Origin: Rhizobium leucaenae USDA 9039
GTDB lineage: Bacteria > Pseudomonadota > Alphaproteobacteria > Rhizobiales > Rhizobiaceae
Direction of reading: 5' to 3'
DNA length: 64,000 nt
Assembly (NCBI RefSeq): GCF_000426285.1
Contig: NZ_AUFB01000001.1
Coordinates: 372,001 to 436,000 of the forward strand
A program made the translations under genes and the position numbers. The notes under the pieces were generated by a model. That model did no database searches. It worked only from the letters and a program-made list of their open reading frames with translations, and was not told the origin of the DNA. Positions 17,024-25,956 of this stretch are shown here, piece by piece (the stretch's first letter is position 1; each line of letters starts with the position of its first letter).

Positions 17024-18424
17024 TTACCGCCGAGATCGCGGAGCTATGTTCCCCAGGAGCGGACCGAGGCCTTCGGCGATCGTCAGATGGACGATAACGG
17101 CATCGCGAAGTCTTGCGTAAGGCAGCCCGCCCAACATGGCGGTTTGGACGGCGGCCATGACCTCGCCGGCCTCGGAGCCAATCATCGTAAAGCCGAGAAT
17201 GCGGTCGTCTTCGGCGCTGACAAGCACCTTCATGAAACCCTCGGTCTCCTCGGTTGCTTCCGTGCGCAAAACATTGCTCATCGGCAGTGTAGCCACGCGC
17301 ACTGCAATGCCCTGGCGCTGCGCCTCGCCCTCGCTCAGTCCGACACGGGCAAGCGGCGGATCGGTGAACACGACATAGGGAACCAGCCGGTCGTCCGTCC
17401 TGCGGTTGCCGCCCGCCATATTGTCCCTGACAATCCTGAAATCGTCGACCGAGACATGGGTGAACTGCGGACTGCCGGCGCACTCGCCGATCGCCCACAC
17501 GCCGGGCGCGGTCGTTTCCAACCTCTCGGTGACGCGAATGAAACCGCGACCGTTCAGCTCTATCCCGGCCTGCTCCAAGCCGATGTCAGCCGTATTGGGA
17601 ATGCGCCCGACGGCAACAAGGAGATCGCTGCCGTCGATCCTCTGCTCGCCGACAGCTGTGCGCAACGTGACGCTCACCTCATCGCCTGAAAGGCCACGGA
17701 CATTGGCCGGTTCGACACCGAGCAGCACGTCAATGCCCTCATTCGTCAGAATGCGCAGCATTTCCTTGGCGACATCGGCGTCTTCCCGGCCCATCAATTG
17801 CGGGCCGGGCTCGATGATCGTCACACGGCTGCCAAAGCGGCGATAGGCTTGGGCCATTTCGACGCCAATATAGCCGCCGCCAAGCACCAGCAGATGCGCA
17901 GGAATATAGTCGAGTTCCAGGGCCTCGATATGGGTGAGCGCGCGGGCAGCTTCGATGCCGGGAATGTTCGGAATGGCGGCATGCGAGCCGACATTGACAA
18001 CGACCTCGTTGCCCGTCAGCAAACGTGTGCCGCCATCATTCAGCGCCACTTCGATGGTTTTGGGAGCGACGAACCGTCCGCTTCCCATGATGAGCTCGGC
18101 GCCACTGGTTTTATAGGCATTCAGGTGGAAGGCGATCTCGCGATCGATCATTTCCTGTTTACGTTGGCGCACCCTCGCCATGTCGATCTTTACGGGGCCT
18201 GCGATCGTGCCGAACTGAGCGGCATTCTGGACGACGTGCGCGACCCTGGCGCTCCAGATTTCATTCTTGCTGGGCAGACAGGCAACGGCGGGACAAGAGC
18301 CCCCGACCCAACGCCGCTCCACGACGGCAACCTTCTGCCCCGAACGGGCCAAGTGCCAGGCAAGCAACTTGCCACCCTGCCCGCTACCAAGGATCAGGGT
18401 ATCGAAATGTTCTGGATTATACAT
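17024..18424 (-). CDS. Pyridine nucleotide-disulfide oxidoreductase (mercuric reductase/Lpd-like)
   Basis: A 466-residue FAD flavoprotein. The FAD-binding N terminus (FDTLILGSGQGGKLLAWHLA), the redox pair C44/C49 (GGSCPAVACLPSK), an NAD(P) Rossmann motif (LLVLGGGYIGVEMAQAY) and the C-terminal H446-E451 pair (VHLTIAEG) are all present, as in active group I disulfide reductases. No lipoyl-complex, glutathione or mercury genes are nearby, so the substrate is open. The ATG at 18424 follows GGAGGAG. It lies 78 bp downstream of a CxxC peroxiredoxin-like gene on the same strand, so a thiol-redox partnership is plausible. Confidence 0.9.
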   Translation of the reverse strand: MYNPEHFDTLILGSGQGGKLLAWHLARSGQKVAVVERRWVGGSCPAVACLPSKNEIWSARVAHVVQNAAQFGTIAGPVKIDMARVRQRKQEMIDREIAFHLNAYKTSGAELIMGSGRFVAPKTIEVALNDGGTRLLTGNEVVVNVGSHAAIPNIPGIEAARALTHIEALELDYIPAHLLVLGGGYIGVEMAQAYRRFGSRVTIIEPGPQLMGREDADVAKEMLRILTNEGIDVLLGVEPANVRGLSGDEVSVTLRTAVGEQRIDGSDLLVAVGRIPNTADIGLEQAGIELNGRGFIRVTERLETTAPGVWAIGECAGSPQFTHVSVDDFRIVRDNMAGGNRRTDDRLVPYVVFTDPPLARVGLSEGEAQRQGIAVRVATLPMSNVLRTEATEETEGFMKVLVSAEDDRILGFTMIGSEAGEVMAAVQTAMLGGLPYARLRDAVIVHLTIAEGLGPLLGNIAPRSRR

Positions 18425-18502
18425 AAGGTCTCCTCCTTCAGAGATCATTGAAACTGCTGCAATCAGATCGCGGCCATTGGTCCGAGCGCAATGAAGTGGA
18501 TG

Positions 18503-19180
18503 CTAAGCGGCACGCCGGCTCGCCAGAAGGTCGAGCGTCGGCAGAAGCTCCGACGGATCTGGGCGTTTCGTGTAATCGGGGTTGATTTCGGAAAAGGCGA
18601 TCACGCCGTCGCGGTCGATGATGTAGCGGGCGGGCATGGGAAGGGTCCACGAGCTGTTGCCGTTGAAGGTTTCGAGGTCAGCACCGAGGGTCTTATAGAC
18701 GCCGATCATCTCGTCAGACAGCTTCCAGCGAAGTCCGAATTTTGCAGCCAGCTCGTTGCCGGGATCATTCAGCATGGGGAAAGTCAAATTGTGCTGACGA
18801 ATAGACTTTCGGCTGTTAGGAGCAGTCTGGGGCGAGATGGCAACGAGGCTAGCACTGCGGGCGGCAATCTCGGGCAGTGCTTCCTGCAAAGCCGAAAGTT
18901 CCAGGTTGCAGTAGGGACACCATGCGCCGCGGTAGAAGGTCAGCACCGCGGAGCCCTTGGCGAGCAAGTCCAGGAGGCTGACCAGGGTTCCATCTGCGCC
19001 TTCGAGCGTAAAGTTGGGAGCGACGTCGCCGGCCCGCAACGCCCGCTCCGCCTGCCCCGTCGCAATCAGGGCTGCTGTCGAGCGATGGAAAGCATCGATG
19101 ATGGCGCGGGGAATGCTGTAAGGCGGATTGCCGGATTCGAAATCATTTTTGAAAGCGTCGAGACGATCCTGAAGCGACAT
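18503..19180 (-). CDS. Peroxiredoxin-like AhpC/TSA family protein
   Basis: A 225-residue thioredoxin-fold protein of the AhpC/TSA group, with the motif FYRGAWCPYCNLELSAL (C88, C91). The CxxC active site and the long helical N terminus (about 50 residues) distinguish it from classical 2-Cys peroxiredoxins. It probably reduces peroxides or disulfides in the cytoplasm. Divergent from a LysR gene 115 bp away, its likely regulator, and upstream of the flavin disulfide reductase. Confidence 0.88.
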   Translation of the reverse strand: MSLQDRLDAFKNDFESGNPPYSIPRAIIDAFHRSTAALIATGQAERALRAGDVAPNFTLEGADGTLVSLLDLLAKGSAVLTFYRGAWCPYCNLELSALQEALPEIAARSASLVAISPQTAPNSRKSIRQHNLTFPMLNDPGNELAAKFGLRWKLSDEMIGVYKTLGADLETFNGNSSWTLPMPARYIIDRDGVIAFSEINPDYTKRPDPSELLPTLDLLASRRAA

Positions 19181-19295
19181 GGCGATAATCCTTGGCTTTG
19201 CCGATCAGCGCATGCCGATCGCGCAGTCAAAAGATGCTCCATTCGACAGGAAGAGGGTATTCATTGATGCTGGATATGATTTATACGCTGGATGT

Positions 19296-20186
19296 ATGAG
19301 TGATCGGCTTCAGCAATTGACCCTATTCGTGCGTACCGTCGAAGCGGGCAGCTTTTCCAAGGCCGCGCAGGAGTTCGGCCTGTCCCAACCCTCGGTGTCG
19401 CGCAACATTGCCGAACTCGAGGAGCGGATCGGCGTCAAGCTTTTACTGCGAACGACGCGGAAGCTTATGCCTACCGACGCGGGCCGCGTTTTCTTCAAAC
19501 AGGCCAAGGATATCCTCAGCGGGCTCGACGAAGCGGAGAGCGCAGCGCGAGGGGCCGATAGTTTGTCAGGCGTGCTCCGCCTTGCTTTGCCCGTCGCCTT
19601 CGGCACTCGGGAAATCGCACCTCTGCTTCGGCCGTTTCTCGAGCGGCATCCGGCGCTCACGATCGATATGCTGATGGCAGATCGCTTTGAGGATCTGGTT
19701 GCCGAAGGGGTCGATATGGCGTTGCGCCTCGGCCGGCAACCGGATTCGAGCTTCGTCGCGCGCCGGCTCGCCAGCGCACGGCGCCTCATTGTCGCATCGC
19801 CTGATTACCTGGCACGCCACGGTACCCCGACCACGCCCGCTGAGCTCGCCCAACATGATTGCCTGAGGGGACCGTCCGATCCCCACGCGGAAGGCTGGTC
19901 GTTCAAGCATGGCGATACTGTGACCTCCGTCGCCGTGAACGGGCGGGTCCGGGTGAGTTCCGCCAGTGGCCTGATTGCCTGCGCAGTCGAAGGCCTGGGT
20001 TTAGCCCTCGTGTCGTTATGGATGTGCCGCACCGAGCTTGCCGCGGGAAGTCTGATGCCCGTTCTCAGCAACTACACCTTGAATCCTGTTGACGCCTATG
20101 CCGTCTTTCCGGGTGGTCATCAGCCATCCCATAAGGCGCGGGCGCTGACGGAATATTTGGCAAACGCGCTGCGATCCGAACTTTAG
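19296..20186 (+). CDS. LysR family transcriptional regulator
   Basis: A 296-residue LysR regulator. The helix-turn-helix spans residues about 5-62 (LTLFVRTVEAGSFSKAAQEF, LSQPSVSRNIAELEERIG), followed by the periplasmic-binding-like effector domain. It resembles the AaeR/PtrR-like subgroup acting on oxidoreductase genes. The ATG at 19296 is the family-consistent start. It probably controls the divergent peroxiredoxin-like gene. Confidence 0.92.
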   Translation: MSDRLQQLTLFVRTVEAGSFSKAAQEFGLSQPSVSRNIAELEERIGVKLLLRTTRKLMPTDAGRVFFKQAKDILSGLDEAESAARGADSLSGVLRLALPVAFGTREIAPLLRPFLERHPALTIDMLMADRFEDLVAEGVDMALRLGRQPDSSFVARRLASARRLIVASPDYLARHGTPTTPAELAQHDCLRGPSDPHAEGWSFKHGDTVTSVAVNGRVRVSSASGLIACAVEGLGLALVSLWMCRTELAAGSLMPVLSNYTLNPVDAYAVFPGGHQPSHKARALTEYLANALRSEL

Positions 20187-20443
20187 GGCTGAATGCGCCA
20201 CACCTTGCGGGCATGCCTTCAGGCTTTGGGGCCGGTCAGAAGCCCCGCTTGTAAAGATGCGAAGCCTCGGAGTAAGCTGCGATCGTTTCACGCACCAAAG
20301 GAGCCATTCGTGGCCGACGAGTTCCGTCAAATGGCATCAGCCGTTACCGCTCGGGATGACGAACCGATCCGCTCAAGCGCGCCTAAACCACAGCGCCCTG
20401 TTCACGGCGACTTCGATGCCGTCATGCCAATAGCTCGCACTGC

Positions 20444-21196
20444 ATGCTCGTAAGGCAGGGTTCCCACCGCAACGAAAAGATCGATCGCGGCCTTGCGGCA
20501 ACGCTTGCCGGCATCGCCGGCGCTTTGAACGCGTCGGCCTTCTATTCTGTCGGCTTTTTCTCCGCCAACATGACGGGCAACGTCTCTACGCTCTCCGATG
20601 ATTTTGCCGTCGGCCAGTGGCTCTCCGCGCTGTTCTATGGCGGGATCGTGGTGGCGTTCATACTTGGCGCGGCAGTGTCGACGCTGATCGTCAATGAAGG
20701 CCGTCGCCGTCACGTCCACGCCATTTATGCCTACAGCATCCTGACCGAAGCGGCACTCCTTGCCCTCCTCGGCTGCGCGGATCTCTGGCTACTGGCCATC
20801 TGGCGTGTACCGATTCTCGTTCTCGGCCTTGCGTTCCTCATGGGCGTGCAGAATGCTGTCGTCACCCGCATCTCCGATGCCCGCGTGCGCACCACGCACG
20901 TATCCGGCATGGCCACCGATCTTGGAATTGAACTCGCGATTGCCTTCGACATCCTATGTGGCCGCGAGCCCGAGGCAGAAGCACGGCACAATCTGACCAA
21001 GCTCCGGCTGCATCTCTACACAATCGCCGCCTTCCTGATCGGCGGCATTCTTGGCGTCCTCATCTATCGCGCGGTCGGCGGCTATCTACTCATTCTCGCC
21101 GCGACGTTGTTGACGCTGATCGCATTGGATGCCATTCGGCGGGCGAAATCGGCGCTGTCTGCTCCGGGCACCTTTCCGTCCGACATCAATCGGTGA
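20444..21196 (+). CDS. YoaK family (DUF1275) membrane protein
   Basis: A 250-residue DUF1275/YoaK membrane protein with about six helices and the family signatures AGALNASAFYSVGFFSANMTGNVS and GVQNAVVTRISDARVRTTHVSG. Suspected to be a small-molecule transporter; no substrate is known. The ATG at 20444 is the only family-compatible start, though its ribosome site is poor. No partner genes are evident. Confidence 0.87.
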   Translation: MLVRQGSHRNEKIDRGLAATLAGIAGALNASAFYSVGFFSANMTGNVSTLSDDFAVGQWLSALFYGGIVVAFILGAAVSTLIVNEGRRRHVHAIYAYSILTEAALLALLGCADLWLLAIWRVPILVLGLAFLMGVQNAVVTRISDARVRTTHVSGMATDLGIELAIAFDILCGREPEAEARHNLTKLRLHLYTIAAFLIGGILGVLIYRAVGGYLLILAATLLTLIALDAIRRAKSALSAPGTFPSDINR

Positions 21197-21304
21197 TTTC
21201 GAGAATCAAAAAACTCCCGTGTTCAAAGGGCTTAAATAGATTTTCTTAAGTTAAACAAGAACTTTGAGCGCGGACTTCGCACGGCGGTAATCAGCCCGTG
21301 GAGG

Positions 21305-21337
21305 GGGAACGTGGCTCAGATCCAAGCCAGCGTTCCC
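21305..21337. terminator. Hairpin between convergent genes
   Basis: GGGAACGTGGCT (21305-21316) pairs with AGCCAGCGTTCCC (21325-21337) with one bulged base. It lies between the convergent YoaK and 1-Cys peroxiredoxin genes, 8 bp beyond the latter's stop; no T-run. Confidence 0.5.
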
Positions 21338-21345
21338 GGGGCCGT

Positions 21346-22005
21346 TTAGGCCGACGGCTGCTTCGTTTTGCGAAGGTAAGGCAGAACCGTATCGAACGAG
21401 CCGAAGCGCGTGATGGCGTCGTCGTTGGATACGGCGGCGGTGATGATGACATCCTCGCCCTGCTGCCAGTTCGCCGGCGTGGCGACCTGATGCTTCGCCG
21501 TCAATTGAATGGAGTCGATCGCGCGCAGGATTTCGTTGAAGTTGCGGCCCGTCGTCATCGGATAGGTGAGGATGAGCTTGATCTTCTTGTCCGGGCCGAT
21601 GACGAAGACCGAGCGCACGGTGGCGTTGTCGGCGGGCGTGCGGCCTTCCGAGCTTTCGCCGGCGCCGGCAGGCAGCATGTCATAGAGCTTGGCGACTTTG
21701 AGATCCTTATCGCCGATCAGCGGATATTCGACGTCGAATCCGGTTGCCGTCTTGATGTCGCCCTTCCACTTGCTGTGGCTTTCGACCGGATCGACGGAAA
21801 TGCCGATGATCTTGACGCCGCGCTTGGCGAAATCCTGCTCAAGGCCCGCCATTGCCCCAAGCTCCGTCGTGCAGACCGGCGTGAAATTCTTGGGATGGGA
21901 GAACAGCACTGCCCAGCCATCGCCAATCCAGTCATGAAACCGGATCGGTCCGCGGGTCGTGTCGGCGGTAAAGTCGGGTGCGATATCGTTGATACGCAGG
22001 CTCAT
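21346..22005 (-). CDS. 1-Cys peroxiredoxin (Prx6 type)
   Basis: A 219-residue Prx6-type peroxiredoxin with the peroxidatic cysteine C45 in HPKNFTPVCTTELG and no other cysteine, so the sulfenic acid must be resolved by an external thiol. The C-terminal Prx domain (GEDVIITAAVSNDDA) is complete. It reduces hydrogen peroxide and organic hydroperoxides. It is single in its own unit; several other thiol-redox genes lie within 4 kb. Confidence 0.95.
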   Translation of the reverse strand: MSLRINDIAPDFTADTTRGPIRFHDWIGDGWAVLFSHPKNFTPVCTTELGAMAGLEQDFAKRGVKIIGISVDPVESHSKWKGDIKTATGFDVEYPLIGDKDLKVAKLYDMLPAGAGESSEGRTPADNATVRSVFVIGPDKKIKLILTYPMTTGRNFNEILRAIDSIQLTAKHQVATPANWQQGEDVIITAAVSNDDAITRFGSFDTVLPYLRKTKQPSA

Positions 22006-22117
22006 GGTGGGTCCTCCAGATAGTGCTCGCCGTACCTGGCAAAATTGCTGGCGACGAACATTGGGTTAAAATCTACCGCAGGATGCCGGCTAATGCATCC
22101 GAAGAAAAGTCCTCCTT

Positions 22118-22702
22118 TTAGGCAGTCGCGGCAGCCGCGGACATCGACCTTGGCGGTCTCCGGTGTCTAGCCCGCGCCTTCAGCATCTCCAGCAGCCCGT
22201 ACCCGCTCGGCCAGCGCCCGAAGCCGCTGGCAATGTTGATGTGGCCCGCAAGGCCGATATTTCGGATATCGGAATTCCAGAGGTGCCCGAACATCGTGAG
22301 GCGGTCAAGCGTCATGTATATGTCGTTCAGACTGCCGACCGTCAGGCTGGGAAAAGGTAAGGTCGCGGTGGGCATGGTTCCGAAAGAAATATGCCCCGCA
22401 TGAAGCGCCTCGGTCGCCGGAAGATCACAGGGTGCGACGAGCAGCGCGCCTTTGACGCGGCGTGCTGTCGGCCGATCCGCGAGCTGCGCGGCCAGTAGGC
22501 AGCCGAGGCTGTGGGCGACGATGTAGGCCTCCCCCGCCTCTTCCAGCGCCGCATCAAGCCTCCCCATCCAGGCGCGAAGGTTCGGATGATCCCAATCGTC
22601 CTGATCCACTAGGCGTCCGTCCGGCTGATCCTGCAGCCAATAGTGCTGCCAATGCCCTTCGCCCGATCCGAACAGGCCCGGCAAGATCAACACTCTGCTC
22701 AT
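22118..22702 (-). CDS. RBBP9/YdeN family serine hydrolase
   Basis: A 194-residue small alpha/beta hydrolase of the RBBP9/YdeN family: MSRVLILPGLFGSGEGHWQHYW at the start, the nucleophile S65 in VAHSLGCLL, and the C-terminal acid/base region with GHINIASGFGRWPSG. The ATG at 22702 fits the family start; the longer frame upstream is not conserved-looking. Substrate unknown. Confidence 0.87.
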   Translation of the reverse strand: MSRVLILPGLFGSGEGHWQHYWLQDQPDGRLVDQDDWDHPNLRAWMGRLDAALEEAGEAYIVAHSLGCLLAAQLADRPTARRVKGALLVAPCDLPATEALHAGHISFGTMPTATLPFPSLTVGSLNDIYMTLDRLTMFGHLWNSDIRNIGLAGHINIASGFGRWPSGYGLLEMLKARARHRRPPRSMSAAAATA

Positions 22703-22947
22703 GGCATGCCCATCATTGCGTTGCGAGGAAATCGGCAGGACACGGAGCGACTGCTCCGTGCAACGGCTCCGAAATACAGGGTGAGGAGCATCAGAATACT
22801 CCCGCCACAAAGGCGAACAAAAATAGGAAGGATGAGACAACGGAGCAAACTTCGACCCCATAAGCGAGACGGGATCGAATGCCGCTCGAAAGCCGTCTCG
22901 CGACCGGTCGTCGCCGATCGAAGGCCAAGGCCATAATGTGTTTCCTC

Positions 22948-23133
22948 TCAATACCAGGGTGCTGGCGTGGAGCACCAATAGTAGAGCTCGTAGTCGCGCG
23001 CGGATGGATAGCGGCCGTCATCCAGCGGGATCGTTCTTTCGACGGGTCTTCTGGGAGCGCCCGGCTTGCCCGCCCCGTGAAGCACAAGACGGCTGAAGAC
23101 TATCTGCAGGCGACTGATGAAATCGAATTTCAT
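22948..23133 (-). CDS. Small hypothetical protein (61 aa)
   Basis: A 61-residue basic protein starting MKFDFISRLQIVFSRLVL and ending in an aromatic tail (YELYYWCSTPAPWY). The start is supported by GGAGG 5 nt upstream of the ATG at 23133. No family recognised. The amphipathic N terminus could associate with membranes; that is a guess. Confidence 0.55.
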   Translation of the reverse strand: MKFDFISRLQIVFSRLVLHGAGKPGAPRRPVERTIPLDDGRYPSARDYELYYWCSTPAPWY

Positions 23134-23385
23134 GCGATCCTCCATGTCGTTAACCGGCGTTTTGTGACGCAAGAACCGAACCCTGAGCCAGCGGCCGAGG
23201 TTGCGAGCCAATATTCCCTATAAAAACAGTAGATAAAAAGGAACGACCGTCTTTCCTTGCGGGGAAAAGCGGAAATCTGTTCTCGACATCCGCTGTGAAG
23301 GCCAGAACAGGCTCTCCCGCTTTGACGATCCGGGCGAACCAAGGCTGATTAGATCATCCGCTCGGTCATCCGATCGGAGCGAAAG

Positions 23386-23403
23386 CGCTAATACATATTA
23401 GCG
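23386..23403. promoter_or_regulatory. Perfect 18-bp inverted repeat
   Basis: CGCTAAT-ACAT-ATTAGCG has perfect 7-bp arms around a 4-nt centre. It is typical in size for a dimeric repressor site but lies 250 bp from the nearest annotated start on one side and 490 bp on the other, so its gene is unclear. Confidence 0.35.
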
Positions 23404-23520
23404 ACTATTTGGAAGCCCCGGCATGTGGCAAGTATTGAGCGGAATTCGGGGCGGTGCTGAGTCGAAGAATTTCGTGCAGCCACAGAGCGGACAGATGACT
23501 GCTTTGCGGCGGACTGAATG

Positions 23521-23563
23521 AAGAGAACTCGCCGCTATCCGCCAGACGGCAGCGAGTTCTTTT
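23521..23563 (+). terminator. Hairpin with T-run
   Basis: AGAACTCGC (23524-23532) pairs with GCGAGTTCT (23552-23560), extended by a G-T and two A-T pairs, and the right arm runs into TTTT. It resembles a rho-independent terminator without an annotated upstream gene, so it may end a small RNA. Confidence 0.45.
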
Positions 23564-23817
23564 CATGTTCTATACCGCGCATATTACAGGCCGGGCGAGA
23601 GCCGGACGATCTTCATCTTCTAATGAGGAACCGGCTTATCAGTGCCCCTAAAGGGTTCGGCGTTTCGCACACTGCCACCCAATACAATGCCTTGATGTCG
23701 GGTACCCGTGCTGCTTTGAACCTCCCATCGCTACACATCGCGAGTGTGAAGTTCCGCATGCGAAGATTGTCGTTTTCCGACTAATTCGTTGCTTTCCCAT
23801 TCGGTTTTTACGGTGAC

Positions 23818-23842
23818 GGAACAAAGGTCCGTAGCCTGCGTT
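23818..23842 (+). promoter_or_regulatory. EcfG-type general stress promoter
   Basis: GGAAC (23818-23822), 16-bp spacer, CGTT (23839-23842): an exact match to the consensus recognised by the alphaproteobacterial general stress sigma factor EcfG/RpoE4. It lies 48 bp before the 25-aa peptide gene and the downstream membrane-protein gene. Confidence 0.75.
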
Positions 23843-23889
23843 CAACCGCTGCATATCCCAAAGCAGTCGCTTGATACGGAGGTCTCATC

Positions 23890-23967
23890 ATGGGTCGCGG
23901 TATTCTTCTTTGGCTTCTCGGCATTCCCCTGCCGATCGTCATCCTTCTTGTTCTCTTCATGCGATAG
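23890..23967 (+). CDS. 25-aa single-helix membrane peptide
   Basis: A tiny gene: ATG at 23890 with GGAGG at 23878-23882 (7-nt spacing), encoding 25 residues that are almost entirely one hydrophobic helix (GILLWLLGIPLPIVILLVLF) ending in MR. The ribosome site, the stress promoter upstream and the 6-bp gap to the next gene argue that it is translated. Very short peptides of this kind recur in rhizobial genomes beside stress genes, as far as I recall; no function is known. A membrane-resident regulator or stress peptide is possible. Confidence 0.65.
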   Translation: MGRGILLWLLGIPLPIVILLVLFMR

Positions 23968-23973
23968 GAGGCG

Positions 23974-24885
23974 ATGATGTCCGTCTCCATGAACAGGCCC
24001 GAAGCCTCCCTGGCTCCGGTCGAATCCTCCAATTCGGCAATTTCCTGGGGGCCCATCATCGGCGGTGCCGTGGCGGCCACGGGAATCAGTCTCATCCTGC
24101 TTTTGCTCGGCTCCGGCGTTGGCCTCACTATGGTGTCTCCCTGGTCGGCTCAAAGCGCGTCGGCAGGTTCGATCGGCATTACCGCAGCAATCTGGCTGGT
24201 GGTCGTGCAATGGCTGTCGTCAGCCTTCGGCGGCTATCTCACGGGCCGGCTTCGCACAAAATGGGCCGCCATTCATACCGATGAAGTCTTCTTCCGCGAT
24301 ACGGCCCATGGCTTTATAAGCTGGGCATTGGCGACGATCTTCGTCGCTGGTTTTCTGGCCTCATCGCTCACCTCTCTGGCGGGCGCCGGTGCACAGGCCG
24401 TCAGTACAGCCGCAACGACCGCAGGCATCGCCGGAACGGCGGCTGCCGCGTCTTCCGGTGCGCCGGCTACCAATCTCACTACTTCGTATTTCACGGATGT
24501 GCTGCTTCGTCCCGAACAAAACCGCACGCGGACCACCGCCGACGAAAATGCGTCGGCTGCGGAGATTTCGCGCATATTGCTCAACGGCGCAGCTCAAGGT
24601 CAAATTTCCGATGAAGACAAGAATTATCTGGCAACGATGGTCGCATCGAGAACCGGCCTATCGGAGGCGGATGCCAAGGCACGCGTCGATGCCGTATTGA
24701 AGCGGATCGACGATGCCAAGACAGCAGCGCAAAAGGCCGCGGATCAAGCGCGCAAGGCAGCCGTCACAACGACCTTGCTTGGCTCCCTGTCGTTGATTGT
24801 CGGCGCGTTCATCGCCTCTGCCGCAGCCGCCCTTGGCGGCCGACAGCGTGATGAGGAAGAAGATCTCATCAGAACTCGGCTCTGA
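23974..24885 (+). CDS. Four-helix membrane protein, function unknown
   Basis: A 303-residue integral membrane protein: helices near residues 24-50, 67-90, 112-138 and 268-292, with a long central hydrophilic segment (about 170-265) containing a coiled-coil-like Ala/Lys/Asp stretch (RIDDAKTAAQKAADQARKAA). I do not recognise a characterised family. It begins 6 bp after the 25-aa peptide gene; the ATG at 23974 sits right after AGGAGG and the second ATG at 23977 has better spacing. Probably expressed from the stress promoter at 23818 and so linked to envelope or osmotic stress; inference. Confidence 0.8.
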   Translation: MMSVSMNRPEASLAPVESSNSAISWGPIIGGAVAATGISLILLLLGSGVGLTMVSPWSAQSASAGSIGITAAIWLVVVQWLSSAFGGYLTGRLRTKWAAIHTDEVFFRDTAHGFISWALATIFVAGFLASSLTSLAGAGAQAVSTAATTAGIAGTAAAASSGAPATNLTTSYFTDVLLRPEQNRTRTTADENASAAEISRILLNGAAQGQISDEDKNYLATMVASRTGLSEADAKARVDAVLKRIDDAKTAAQKAADQARKAAVTTTLLGSLSLIVGAFIASAAAALGGRQRDEEEDLIRTRL

Positions 24886-25017
24886 CACCGCTCTCGATAT
24901 GGTTCGGGGCACGAGCTTCGTCTCGGCAGAAACGGCCAGATCCCGGTTGAAAACAGGCGTAACGGACTATTTCCGACCCAATCATATCAGCCATTATCTT
25001 GGAAGGATGCTTTTCCA

Positions 25018-25827
25018 ATGGAAAATCAGCCGGTCAACCTTATTCTTGCCGCGCGCGCCGCTTTCAGCCAAGCGGCGGCACTGGTTGTACAATATAGCTT
25101 CTCCATTCTCGGCGCCGTCATTCTTCTCATCGGCGGCTGGATTCTGTCCGGAGCTTTGAGCCGATGGGCCTATCAAGGTCTATCGAGAATACATGGGATC
25201 GATGAGACGCTTGCCCGCTTTTTCGAAAGCGTCCTGCACTATGGCATTCTCATTTTTGTCTTTGTCGCCGTGCTGGCACAATTCGGCATTCAGACCGCCT
25301 CGATTGTTGCCGCTCTCGGCGCTGCAGGCCTGGCGATCGGCTTGGCATTGCAAGGTACGCTTCAAAACATTGCAGCCGGCATCATGCTGCTGGTGCTAAG
25401 GCCGCCGCGCGTGGGTGAGTATATCGAGACCACCAACGTCGAGGGGCGCATCCTGGAAATTGGCTTGTTCGCAACCGAAATGACGACGGCCGACGGGCTC
25501 TACCTGATGGCTCCGAATTCTACGCTCTGGAATACACCGATCAAAAATCACAGCCGCGAAGTCAGCCGGCGGCAGCGACTGTCGGTCGCCGTCGGCAACG
25601 ATGTGGATATCGACATTGCGACGCAGGCGATCCTGGAGCTTGTCAGATCGGACGAACGGGTGCGAAGGGATCCGCCCACTCGCGTCTATTCGGACGATCT
25701 TACCGCCGACAAGACTGTGTTGATGATCGAATATTGGGCAAAAACCAGGGAATGGTCCGAGACGCGCCACTCCGTGATCGAGCGGCTGCGCCGCGGCCTT
25801 TCTGCCAAGGGCATCATGCTCAAGTAA
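25018..25827 (+). CDS. Small-conductance mechanosensitive channel, MscS family
   Basis: A 269-residue MscS-type channel. Two N-terminal helices (residues about 25-50 and 70-90) precede the conserved pore helix rich in Gly and Ala (IVAALGAAGLAIGLALQGTL), then the beta domain starting PRVGEYIETTNVEGRILEIG. Such channels open when membrane tension rises in hypo-osmotic shock and release solutes. It lies 132 bp after the four-helix protein, in the stress island. Length is close to the E. coli protein. Confidence 0.94.
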   Translation: MENQPVNLILAARAAFSQAAALVVQYSFSILGAVILLIGGWILSGALSRWAYQGLSRIHGIDETLARFFESVLHYGILIFVFVAVLAQFGIQTASIVAALGAAGLAIGLALQGTLQNIAAGIMLLVLRPPRVGEYIETTNVEGRILEIGLFATEMTTADGLYLMAPNSTLWNTPIKNHSREVSRRQRLSVAVGNDVDIDIATQAILELVRSDERVRRDPPTRVYSDDLTADKTVLMIEYWAKTREWSETRHSVIERLRRGLSAKGIMLK

Positions 25828-25908
25828 ACCGCCGATGCGTTTGCGTCAGTCCGTGATGTGCCGCCGCAGGAATTTTGGCGTGAATGAACAAAAGGCCGGC
25901 ATGGTCGC

Positions 25909-25933
25909 GGAACATACTCCCCTCATGTCGATT
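25909..25933 (+). promoter_or_regulatory. Possible EcfG-type promoter, degenerate -10
   Basis: GGAAC at 25909-25913 is followed after 16 bp by GATT instead of CGTT, 24 bp before the DUF2934 gene. The -35 is exact but the -10 is poor, so this is a weak call supported mostly by the neighbouring sites. Confidence 0.3.
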
Positions 25934-25956
25934 GATAGGCGAAAAGGAGATGACCG

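Larger units (their letters stand above)
23134..23889. other. Long intergenic region with two inverted repeats and a stress promoter
   Basis: A 756-bp stretch without a convincing gene. It holds an 18-bp palindrome (23386-23403), a hairpin with T-run (23521-23563) and a stress-type promoter (23818-23842), each listed separately. The 88-codon plus frame at 23518-23784 has no ribosome site and unconvincing composition. The transcript ending at the hairpin, if any, could be a small RNA. Confidence 0.4.

Noticed and set aside
23518-23784. 88-codon plus-strand frame in the long intergenic region
   Set aside because: No ribosome site, overlaps a terminator-like hairpin, composition not convincing.
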